Of a stretch of DNA of 64,000 nt, positions 11,324 to 20,585 are shown piece after piece. Below the pieces are notes generated by a model. That model did no database searches. It saw nothing but the letters and a program-made list of their open reading frames with translations, and was not told the DNA's origin. Each line of letters begins with the position of its first letter. Within the stretch, counting starts at the first letter, position 1. The translations under genes were made by a program, and so were the position numbers. Source of the DNA: Ceratopteris richardii (taxonomy: Eukaryota; Streptophyta; Polypodiopsida; Polypodiales; Pteridaceae); NCBI GenBank assembly GCA_020310875.1, contig CM035413.1, positions 163,312,306-163,376,305 of the forward strand, written 5' to 3'.

Positions 11324-13709
11324 CTAGTAAGCCCTAAAAGTGCAAACCGGTGTAATAGTTTTTGTCTGATTGAACGATTGGTTGGCCTCGAACATAGCTT
11401 GAGCTAGTTCCACCATTTTAATGCACATTTTTGTCCGTTCAATCTCTAAATCTGCTCTAGGGTAGCTCTTGTCTAGGTTTGCAGGTGTTGGCCCTTCTTG
11501 AAGTCGAGCCTCGTATGCCTTGAACATCATGTCCAAGTCTTCTGGGGTTGGATCTGCAAGAACAGACCCCGGTTGTCGTGGTCTATTTGCAATGGTTGGT
11601 GGGTGGGGATGAGGTGGTGTGGATGGAGTTTTGACTTGCGAGGGGCTTTGAGAGGCAATATCTTCTATTTTTGTTTTTGCATCTTTCAGGCTTTCTTCTA
11701 GTTTAGATAACTTTTTGGTCCACTTACGATTGGTTTTCTCTCTAGTATCCTTCCAGGTTCTTGTTTTCCTCTTATTAGGCTCTCCTGATTCACTTGGCTC
11801 TGATTGCTCAGCTAGTTTAGCTTTTTGTAAGGTTTGTGCCCTAGTAACTGCATGTATAGGAGCCACATTATCACTATTGGAACTTGAATCCCTTGCTAGG
11901 CCTACTACATTAACGGGTGTAACCTTTGGTGCACTAGAGGGATGTCCGGGACAATCTCTCAGGAGCTGTTCTTTGCCACCCTCAAGACAAATGACTTGTA
12001 TTGTGATGTTTTGCCCTTGTGTCGGAGACAGTGTGTGGACATGGGTTATACCTAGGAACTTCTTTGCCTTGTTCTGTAGGAGGGTACTCGTATGGTCTAC
12101 AGTGGAGTGGTACAAATGGTCGTGGCTGTCAATTCATTGGATAGTTTTCGGTGTTGTAGTTCATGTACTTCTGCTCACTATAAGAGTACATGTTAGGCGC
12201 TTGAGTCAGTTGTCTATCGTAAGGGTAAGGTTGTGATATCCCTAATGCTTCTCTGGTGTAGACATGAGATGGATGATCCCCATCGCAAAGTGTGCAACTT
12301 CCTAACATTGGCACTCTCAAGGAGGAGTTCTGGTAGTTCCTTTGTCCTTGTAGTCCTAATTTCTTGGCCATTAACTCTGTCACTTCCTCCACATAACTCG
12401 AATTATAAGTTTCCTTGCTCCTTGTATCCTTTGATTTGGTAGGATCTTGTGTGGTTTTGAGATCCTCAGCTAAGTTGTCTTCCAAAATCTATGCACTCCT
12501 GAAGACATTCACTTAGGGTTTGTAGTCGTTTTACATATACTAAGATTCTCAATGTTCCATTGGTTAGACCTTCTAAAAATAATGATATCATTTTTTGCTG
12601 AGAAGGTCTCTCTGTCACAGGGCATTGGGCTACGTATTGCTTAAATCTTCGTGCTGCATTTTTTTCTGTCTCATTAGGAGCTTGTTTGAAACTATGTATT
12701 AAGGATGACGAATTGTGCTTGATCCCTCGCTCAGTGAATTCCCAAATAAGTTCTTGGAAGAATTGTTCAATATGTTCAAAGCAACTTGGATCCAAGGATT
12801 GAAACCAGGTCAAGGCTATTCTTGTGAGGGTTAGCCCAAAGGATTGATATTGCATGAAAAAGTCATCCACTTGCTCCGCTCGCAATACCTGCTTGAATTC
12901 TGCAATGTGGTCATATGGATCTCTTGTGCCATCGTAACGATTTCGCATACATTTGGCAAATTGGATTGGTCTCAGTATTTTGCCGGGCTCTGGGGTTTGA
13001 CTTATGATGGGATAAGCGGACTTTACTAGGTGTATTCCAGCTCCTACATCTTGGGGTGGTTCTCCCCTAAATGTGGTTCTATTCAGATTTCCCATTCCCT
13101 GGCTAGTGTGGCTATGGGGTTTAATTCCTAGCATGGTGAATTGCTCATGTGGTCCATTGGGTATACTACCTTGGCTCGTTTGTCCTAACATCACATTTTC
13201 TCTTCTTTGCTGGGTCTCAAATGGGTTTTGTGAGGTAGTTGCCTGATCTCGAGCTAACTCTCCTCTTTCATTAATCTGATTAGGATTTTTGGTTACTACA
13301 TATATCTGGTCCATCTTGTCCCTATAAACTCCACTTTCATACTTGATAGCTTGTCTTGGAATTATTTCAGATTTTGTGGTGTTTATCATTCTTGCTACTG
13401 ACCTGTATAGACCGTCGAGGTAGATGGGTATTCCTTGCAGGTTAGTCGATACGTATTGAAGAGACATTCGATATTCGCCTTCCACTCTAGACATAAAACC
13501 TTCCCTAGGTGTTGAACTTTGCATGTCTTCTGAATCCAAGAGTCTCTCCCAATTAAGTGACATTTTTGACTCACTTGTCTATGATCTCAGCACGTAGTGT
13601 TAACCCCTGAGTTGTGAGTCCCTGACTTGGTTGTGCAGTTGACCTTAGTTTCAAGTGATTTGATACTTTATCTATCTCTTCCTAAGTGTCTACTTGATCT
13701 TAGGTTCAT
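11324..13709 (-). pseudogene. E1 gag
   Basis: A start at 13709 is supported by MNLRSSRHLGRDR, matching MNLRS starts in E3 (38669) and EB (44125); it is followed by a stop. The segment 12466-13563 holds the N-terminal module (IYLDGLYRSVARM) and the capsid (RNRYDGTRDPYDHIAEFKQV, LTWFQSLDPSCF, SLIHSFKQAPNETEKNAARR). Then come decayed zinc knuckles (CTLCDGDHPSHV; CLEGGKEQLLRDCP) and a coiled-coil basic region (KWTKKLSKLEESLKDAKTK). The product would package element RNA. Frame changes lie near 12470 and 12120. Confidence 0.85.
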
Positions 13710-15260
13710 AAGCCTTGTGTCCAAGTCCACAATTGTCCTTTGAATTGCTCAAAATCTTGTGGAACCCCTTGCTTCCTAGTCCAATCTGAGGGTCAACTTA
13801 AAAGTACCCTATCTAATAATCTTGGTATTAATTTTACCATAACCAGTCGATGTTTTTGTTGTACTCCCCACGACTTTCCAACAAACTCAAAATCATAGCA
13901 AATGGATTTCGTATCAGAAAGTCATGCCAATTCAGGGTTCTGGGGGTTAAAACAGGGAAATAGGACCTCTCAGGAAATGCTTCAAAACAGGCGATACACG
14001 ATACTTGGTATGTATCGCAATACTTGAAGTAGGCAATACTCAATACTTGCCTTGCCACGATACACGATATCTCAACTAAACAATACATGACACTTGACAC
14101 AGGAGTAGGTCCACGATACTCGATATTCGACAGATATCGCGAGAGAAATTCAACGATACACGATATTGCACAAGTATCGTCAAGAGGTAAAAACACGATA
14201 CATGATACCCGATACTTGGATAAAGTCATGATACACGATACTTGGCTAGTATTGCGAAAAAATCACGATACACGATACTTGATGAACATGATACTCGACC
14301 TTTGAATCAGACGATACACGATATCTACCCGAGACGATACGCGATACTTCGTCGAAGACGATATACGATACTTGGATAAAGACGATACTCGATACTTAGC
14401 AGACATGATACACGATAGTTGCCCAATATCGCGTACAAAACTCGATACACGATACTTGTTAGATATCGCGGTCAGGATCTTGCAATACACGATACTTGAG
14501 ATCACACGATACACGTTACACGATACTTGCTAGGTATCATGATCGGGAAAACACGATACTCGATACTTGATAGGTATCACGATCGGGAAAACACGATACA
14601 CGATACTTGATAGGTATCGCGATCGGGAAAACATGATACACGATACTTGATAGGTATCGCGATAGAGAAAACATGATACACGATACACGATATCTGTCTA
14701 GTATCATGAATGTTTCTCAGCGATACACGATACACGATATGTGACCTCTACAAGTATCACGATACTCGACCACAAGAGTTTCACGATATCCAGGTGTCGC
14801 GATACTTCAATCGCGGGAGAACACGATACTTGGATTTTTTGGAGTCCAAATTCAAAATTTTTTGCAAATATGAGTACCTTGTGCCCTCCTTGACACTCCT
14901 ATGTGTCTGTAGATGCAAAATCTTCCTTCAAATCCGCGATATTGCACTCACGATACTTGGCGCAGGTTTCATCACGTCCGGGGCTGTTCACTCTGATTTT
15001 CGGCTATTTTGGTACTATTTCTTCAGCGTTTCAGTTCTGCACCCTCTCTAAGGCTGTTTCTCACAACCACAAGTAAAAAGCGAGGTGAATCTACTCTAAA
15101 TAATGGAAAAAACTGAGAAGATGAAGGTGGGTGGAGATGGAGATGATGATGAAGATGAAGGAGAAGAAAAACTCAAAAACTGAACTGAAAATGGTGATTT
15201 TTTACCTTCCAACGTCGCTACTCTACATCTTACCATCACACGCTCGTCCTCCAAGCTCTC
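13710..15260 (-). other. E1 5' leader
   Basis: Untranslated leader between the primer site and gag. From the primer site it holds a GGAGATGATGAAG-type purine-rich tract (about 15115-15170), the minisatellite, then about 280 bp before the gag start. The same order is seen in E3 and EB. A donor-like AAG|GTAAAA is at 15205; the matching acceptor is uncertain. Confidence 0.75.
13990..14965 (-). repeat. E1 leader minisatellite
   Basis: Dense array built from CGATACACGATACTTG-like pieces separated by TATCGCGAT-type palindromic cores. It is most regular at 14521-14680, which is four consecutive 40-bp units. Elsewhere the units are scrambled. In the transcript sense the shared core is ATCGCGA. It is CpG-rich against its surroundings. 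Confidence 0.9.
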
Positions 15261-15278
15261 TTCCCAGCAACGGTGCCA
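15261..15278 (-). other. E1 primer-binding site
   Basis: On the minus strand TGGCACCGTTGCTGGGAA begins 7 nt inside the 5' LTR. It closely resembles the plant tRNA-Asp primer-site pattern used by Tat/Athila-type gypsy elements (known from the family; the tRNA itself was not compared). Confidence 0.85.
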
Positions 15279-15285
15279 AATTTGG

Positions 15286-15900
15286 TGTCACTTAGCACAA
15301 TGGTGAGTACCAACGTGAGGAGATACACCTCATAAATGTCAATCCGTGGAGACGTGAGGACCGGTATGAAGACCAAGAGCAAGTGAAGTGCACAAGTGCG
15401 TGAGTGAAAGCACACAAGCATGCACACACATACACACACACGCGCACAAGGTAAGAGCAAAGAGTGGAACAATGGAAGGACTTCAATTACAAAAGAACTC
15501 TCTTACCAAGCTGAAATCTACAACAAACTAACCCCAAAAATGAGCTCTCCAGCCCTTTTTATAGTTTTTTGAGTGGTTTTGGCCCTGTGCAGACCTAGTG
15601 TCCGACGTAGTTAAAAAGTAGGTTCCAGGGCTTATTTGAGGGCTCAAACGGAATCTAAAAATTATGAAGATTGGTAGGATGCTAGTTCTAATACTGACTC
15701 CTCGGCTTGAACAAAATGGAGTTGTAAAAATAGAAAATGGTATTTACAATGATTTTTAGTGATAAAAATCACTATTTTTATAGGGATTTCTTCTGAAAAT
15801 TTGACATGTGATTCTTGGAGCTCCCTACTTGCTCCTTCTTCTTGTGTGTCCACTTCTTTGATGCGCTCCCATGCTTTGTCCTTGACCTTGAGCTTCAACA
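15286..15900 (-). repeat. E1 5' LTR with promoter
   Basis: 615 bp, partner of 3462-4090. It has a TATA box at 15554-15564 (CTATAAAAAGG on the minus strand), which should drive the genomic transcript. It differs from the 3' LTR mainly by a 13-bp deletion that removes part of a CTCGAG-like inverted sequence, plus about eight point changes counted by eye. Confidence 0.95.
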
Positions 15901-15905
15901 CATAT
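15901..15905. repeat. target-site duplication CATAT, right copy
   Basis: Directly abuts the E1 5' LTR and equals 3457-3461. Confidence 0.9.
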
Positions 15906-16490
15906 GTATACATGCATTTCACATTACTCATGCATATGCATGCACTTCTTCTCTCATGCACATGTATTCTCACACATGCACATATGCACACATCTCAGAT
16001 GCACATATGCACACATCTTATTCATTCATGCATATGCATTCACTCACATGCACATATCCACACATCTTACATCCACATATGCATGCATCTTATTCACATA
16101 CATACATACATGCACTTGTGTATATACATGCATGAACCCATGCACTTATACATATGCACACACTCACTTATGCACATGTATATGATTTTCATTCTCATGC
16201 ATACATGCACACATTTACCTCTCATGCTCATTCATTCTCATACATCTCACATGCATACATGCACACTTCACTTCTTATGTATGTATCCATCTCTCATGCA
16301 TTTACACTTATGCACATACATTCTCACTTGCATACATACATGCATGCTCACATACATATGCATTCACACACTCACATGCATGTTTTTATGCATATATGCA
16401 TTTTATATGCACACGCACACACTTGTATGCACATGCATTTTTCTCATGCTCATGCAATCATCACTCATAGATGCACAGACAAAAACAAAT
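15906..16490. repeat. CATG/CACATA-rich low-complexity tract
   Basis: About 580 bp of irregular repeats of ATGCACATA, CACACAT, TCACATGC and CATACATG. The His/Thr/Met-rich frames that cross it on the plus strand are by-products of the repeat. With 3300-3461 it formed one tract before E1 inserted. Confidence 0.85.
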
Positions 16491-17010
16491 CTCTCTAAAA
16501 CAATAGCCAAAAAAATGCCTTTAACTTCCTACATTGTTCTATTTTACTCTCCCTCTCTCTCTCTCTCATTGTGCTTGTTCTATTCTTCTACTCTCTCTCT
16601 CTCTCTTCATATCTCTGGAATCACAGTAGTGCTTCCAATAAATCTGAGGAGATGCTTCATTCTCTATCTTGCTCAGATGACACCCTGCCAAAGATGTGTA
16701 GCAAGGACTTCAAATTAGGAGTGATTCAGGTCAACAGAGATTTCTTGTCTTCTTAGATCATTATCCACAAATTTATGCAAGAGATCTCTTAGAGGTGTAA
16801 AGTGTCATTGCTAGTTCAAATCAAACTCCATTTAAAATACGAGCAACTAAAAGCACGTATACATTTTGATAACAAAACATAATTATAGCATCTAGGTAGT
16901 ATAATGCTGCAAAATGCATATCATTTTGTGACAATCAAGCCAATCTACTCATGAACCTGCAAAGGTAACATTGTTGGAATCATCACTTCAACCCTGATCA
17001 AAGGCTTTTC
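16491..17010. other. no gene seen; CT microsatellites
   Basis: Two (CT)n runs around 16553-16610 and AT-rich sequence. A short plus frame at 16571-16756 has no recognisable similarity. Confidence 0.5.
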
Positions 17011-17427
17011 TCAATCCCATCCTACCACTAGCTTGTTTGCAGGTTCCAAATTCATTTTATCAAGCCCATCCCCATTTGCCTTCATGTAAAAGAGTTTGCA
17101 ACTTTGTGTAAATGAGCACATAATGTCATATATTATTGGCTGAATAGCTATGTGATAGGGTGAATCCCAAGTCTCCCCTCCTGATCTAGTGACAAAGAAG
17201 CTACAATAGGCATTGTAGAAAAATCCAAAATCCAAAATCCTAAATGACCTAGAGCCACCAGTAAATACAAGAAAAGCAGGGTCCAGGCTAAAATCAACAT
17301 TGTTAATGCTTTTGTGGGCTTTTGACTGATTAAGAACAAGCTTTAAACTTAGGCACTCAAACATGCCCATCATCACTACTAGCTTGCATATTGGCAGACT
17401 AAGGCAATCCAAGTGATTGCAAATCAC
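17011..17427 (-). pseudogene. unrecognised reading frame, 138 codons
   Basis: A minus-strand frame with normal amino-acid composition (LVFTGGSRSFRILDFGFFY, CSFTQSCKLFYMKANGDG). It lies directly downstream of the KH-type fragment, in another frame. It may be the decayed 3' part or intron of the same host gene. No family was recognised. Confidence 0.3.
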
Positions 17428-17462
17428 CTAACAAGTAGTGCAAGAAATGGCATCATCTCCAT

Positions 17463-17690
17463 ATGAACAACCAAAAGTGCTAAAAATTTTGAGTATCACT
17501 CCATTTGAACATTCTTTAGGTTTGAATCAGAATCATGGTCTCGGATAACAAGTTGAGTACTAGATAGACACAAGATTGCCCTTGCATACACACCACCTTT
17601 CCCTATAATGATTCCAATAAGAGATGCATCAATGCACATTTTAGTCTTGATATTGCCCCAAAAGCTAAAGCTTCCATTAGTCCAGGTGGT
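17463..17690 (-). pseudogene. KH-domain fragment of a plant CCCH/KH zinc-finger protein
   Basis: Minus-strand translation gives FWGNIKTKMCIDASLIGI, then IIGKGG (the GxxG loop of a KH RNA-binding domain), then TQLVIRDHDSDSNLKNVQME. It stops at TGA where the family has glycine. The order KTK-C-...-IIGKGG-...-RDH-SD-NL-N is what I know from plant CCCH-type zinc-finger proteins with a central KH domain. No flanking CCCH fingers are legible. It is a lone exon or retro-fragment of a host RNA-binding protein gene, now dead. Confidence 0.65.
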
Positions 17691-18187
17691 GTCAGCTCTC
17701 TATGCCTTCTATATGGAAGCTTATCCTCCGAGAGACTCACCAAAGAAGATAGAAACCTACTAATACTCTTCAAGATGGCATTGGTTGATGTCCTTGATAA
17801 CCTCAATTACTATGGTCTATGGGAAAAGTTGCATTTAGAGCCAGATGGGTAGCCTCCAGAAGCTTCAAAGTTGTTGCACAAGCCTTGTGGACTCTACATT
17901 AACATCAAGGACAATTGAAGCTCTCTCTCTCTCTCTCTCGCATGCGATTGCAATCAGGAGCATATTGTGATCCATTACCGAAAAAGGGAGCTGGATGAGG
18001 GGATGAGACTGTTTTGATATGAGTGCCTAATCCCAACTAACCTTTTCCACCATAACCCCAGCCCCATACTCGACCTTTATCTAAAAGGCCCAAGTTGTGA
18101 CATCCTCTTGCAACAACAGAGACAATGATCCAATCTTAAGTTCATCTATTGCTAGTGTTTTTGAAATTTGGTTATAGTTTGTCAGAA
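17691..18187. other. no gene seen; CT microsatellite
   Basis: Contains a (CT)n run at about 17917-17940. The sequence next to the KH fragment may be more of the same pseudogene, but nothing is recognisable. Confidence 0.4.
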
Positions 18188-18757
18188 TCAATATAGATTA
18201 AAAAAAAATGCCTCTAGCCATGAAATAGTGCTATCCATCTTCAATTGATTTACTACTTTGTCTGATAAATTTATAAGAATCTTGAGAGCATCAGATGGAA
18301 ACACGGGAAGCTTTCCAGAATCAAAGTCTTTAGGTCTCTTGTTCAAAAGCTTCAGATAATCATCAGGGAAATCAACATCATCATAAGCATCCATAAAATG
18401 CAAGAAAATCTTCTCGACCACTGATTTGTTGCTCTAGACCACGTGCTCCACATTTACATGGAGCTTTGGATATTCTCCATTCTTATAATATTTACAAACT
18501 TTATTGTGTTCAGATGGCAGATCTTTCTAAGCATCATGCTTGAACTTGTCTCGGCAAGGATTCTTCAATTTTTCTGTTTCCAAATGCTTTGAAACAAAAT
18601 CAGTAGTAATCTTTGCAGGAAGGTGCCGCTTAGAAGTGCTTGTAGCAGAAGGAATCTTTCCACCATGAGGCGCCTCATTGTAATCATCATCATCATCAAT
18701 AGTCTTGATCATCCTCATCTTCATGCATTCTTGGATCATTAGTCTAAACATCACCAT
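18188..18757 (-). pseudogene. unrecognised decayed gene fragment, one frame with two TAG stops
   Basis: A single minus-strand frame of 190 codons broken only by two TAG stops (near 18425 and 18525). Composition is that of a real acidic/basic soluble protein: DAYDDVDFPDDYLKLLNKRP, FPSDALKILINLSDKVVN, KVCKYYKNGEYPKLHVNVE. No family was recognised. Both stops fit a G-to-A or C-to-T change from TGG or CAG. It is likely a host gene exon or old transposon piece; function unknown. Confidence 0.4.
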
Positions 18758-19378
18758 GATTTGTCTCTTGCTTGACCATGTGAGTAGGTAGGAATGTAGT
18801 TGCCCTCATGTTTTTCCTCTTTCTGCTTTGAGTGTGCATGTCTGAAATGGACTAATGAATCCATTGACTAGATCACAAGCCATTCCAAGATTGCATGTTA
18901 ACAAACAGCTCACTAGCTATTTTGATCAGAGATTCATTCATAGTAAGCAGATCAGCAACCGAGGATGTAATATTGGATTGTCATGAAGCTAAGATGTATA
19001 AAGTTAGAGGTATTAATTTGACCTGACATATCCATGCTACAGTGATAGTATTTATTTATATAAGCAAAGTCGAACTCTGTTTATATCACTCTTAATGTGC
19101 TTTTATTGGCATGTACAAATGGTATCAATGAAGATGGAGGTATGCTTGCTGTGTACTTAAGTCAAGAAGACTTAAGGACTTGTGCCAAAGAGACTAAATC
19201 TCATTTGCCACACAAGTGCGTATAGTGAGGAATTGACACATGCTTATTTGTCAATCAGATGAAACGACCTAACCAAGTGTATGAGGACATGTGCACACAT
19301 GATGGGAAATGAAGTGGTTCAGCTTACATGCATGAGAAAAGACTAACCTACCTCTCCAACTCACTTCATCACTGGAAG
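18758..19378. other. no gene seen; left flank of E2
   Basis: AT-rich sequence without a recognisable gene or repeat. The last five bases, GGAAG, would be the E2 target duplication, but the other end of E2 is not in the window. Confidence 0.5.
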
Positions 19379-20038
19379 TGTCTGTCGCGATACCACTTAC
19401 AATAGTTTTCAATAAATTGAGGATTTCTCACAGCTCCAAACTCCGAATATGGCCAATAGTGGATTTCTTTCGAAGCTCTCGACGAGACACATCTATTGGA
19501 GGTAGCTTTACTTGATTCTGACAATCATGCTTCAAGTTATGACCAAAATAGTGAATGGCAAGAAGCACACACACTCACTCCACAACTCGAAATGGCTCAC
19601 ACACACACACACACTACAATAGCTCAAAAATAGTGGGGAGGGGTAGACAACAGTCCTACACACACATTCCAAGCATTACACACACATAGAAGATCAAAGA
19701 GAAGATGAAAATCTGCAAGAATGAAGCAATTTCGAAAATCAGGAGCTCTCCTTCTTCATAATGGCAAAAAGTCTCTACAAAGAGTCACAAAGTGACTTAT
19801 ATATGTGCCCTAAAAATGGTCCTTTCACACAAGAGACCGGCACTTTATTAACTAAAAGGTGAATTTTCTACTAATTTACAAGGAATATATTACAATGATT
19901 TGGGATTATGCATCTAGAGGACTCCTCTAGTGCATTTACATGGGTTGAGGGAATTTCCTAAGACTTTGAAGAAGAAAAATATGCCCATTAATTTGAAAAT
20001 TTTGGGGCTCTCCTTTTGTGCCTCTTTGCTCTACAACA
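19379..20038 (-). repeat. E2 3' LTR
   Basis: Proposed 660-bp LTR, plus-strand ends TGTCTGTCGCGA and CTCTACAACA. The right boundary is fixed by the adjoining purine tract; the left is inferred from the TG and the shared motif. It includes a TATA-like ATATATAAG on the minus strand near 19797-19806 and CA-rich stretches. Its left end carries GGTATCGCGACAG in the transcript sense, including the ATCGCGA heptamer seen in the other leaders. Confidence 0.7.
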
Positions 20039-20073
20039 CTCTCCCCCTCTTTGTCTCTGTCGTCCCTTGACAG
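20039..20073 (-). other. E2 polypurine tract and hairpin
   Basis: Minus strand AGAGGGGGAGAG next to the LTR, with the pre-PPT hairpin at 20057-20073 (arms CTGTC/GACAG, 7-nt loop). This is a shorter version of the E1 and EB hairpin. Confidence 0.8.
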
Positions 20074-20585
20074 GCTTTACCCAGTGGTCGAAGAAGCAAC
20101 AAGGACTGTCAGACAATTGGTTATCTTATCCGAGGTATGTCCTTTGCTTCTGTTTGCCCCTTGGTATTCCGTACATCACAAATCTAGGTTGCTGCATTCA
20201 GTCGGGCTGCCACGCATGCCACCAGTGACTAAGAATGTGATGTTCTTAGTCACCCTATTCAACTTTTCAGCCTCTCCCCTTTCTAGCTTTTGGTCTTCTG
20301 ATATGTCTTTGTCTTCACACATGTGATTCTGTTGTATTGCTTTGAGCCTGTTCATTTTCTGCCATCGCACGCTATCAACGAGAGGATTATTAGCTGCCAA
20401 GTATTGTCTTGCACTTCTTCATGGATACTTCCTGGCCCTGGTCCATCCTTCCCATGAAATGTCCTGGTTGTTGATATTCTTTAATTCCACTCCTCAGGAC
20501 CTGTATGTTTGGCGTTGTTGCCTGATGCATGCCCCTGCAGGGCTTTGGGCAGAGGGTGGATCTTTTTCTTTATGATCTTCATTCT

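Larger units (their letters stand above)
3462..15900 (-). mobile_element. E1: complete Ty3/gypsy LTR retrotransposon
   Basis: A 12.4-kb element on the minus strand with every structural landmark: LTRs with TG/CA ends, a 5-bp target duplication, a tRNA-Asp-type primer site, a polypurine tract, and gag, PR1, RT, RNase H, two HHCC modules, integrase, PR2 and a W-rich tail in order. By eye the LTRs differ by about eight substitutions, a 13-bp deletion and a 1-nt indel, which suggests fairly recent insertion. The genes nevertheless carry many in-frame stops, and the RT active site is changed, so E1 could move only with help. It lacks nearly all of the 3' ORF found in E2, EB and E4. Confidence 0.95.

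Noticed and set aside
13990..14965. CRISPR-like or host centromeric satellite
   Set aside because: Units are contiguous without unique spacers, and the array lies exactly between primer site and gag of a retroelement; similar arrays in E3 and EB occupy the same place.
15759..16718. Plus-strand frame of 319 codons rich in His, Thr, Met and Cys
   Set aside because: It runs through the E1 LTR into CATG/CACATA repeats; its composition is a by-product of the repeat.
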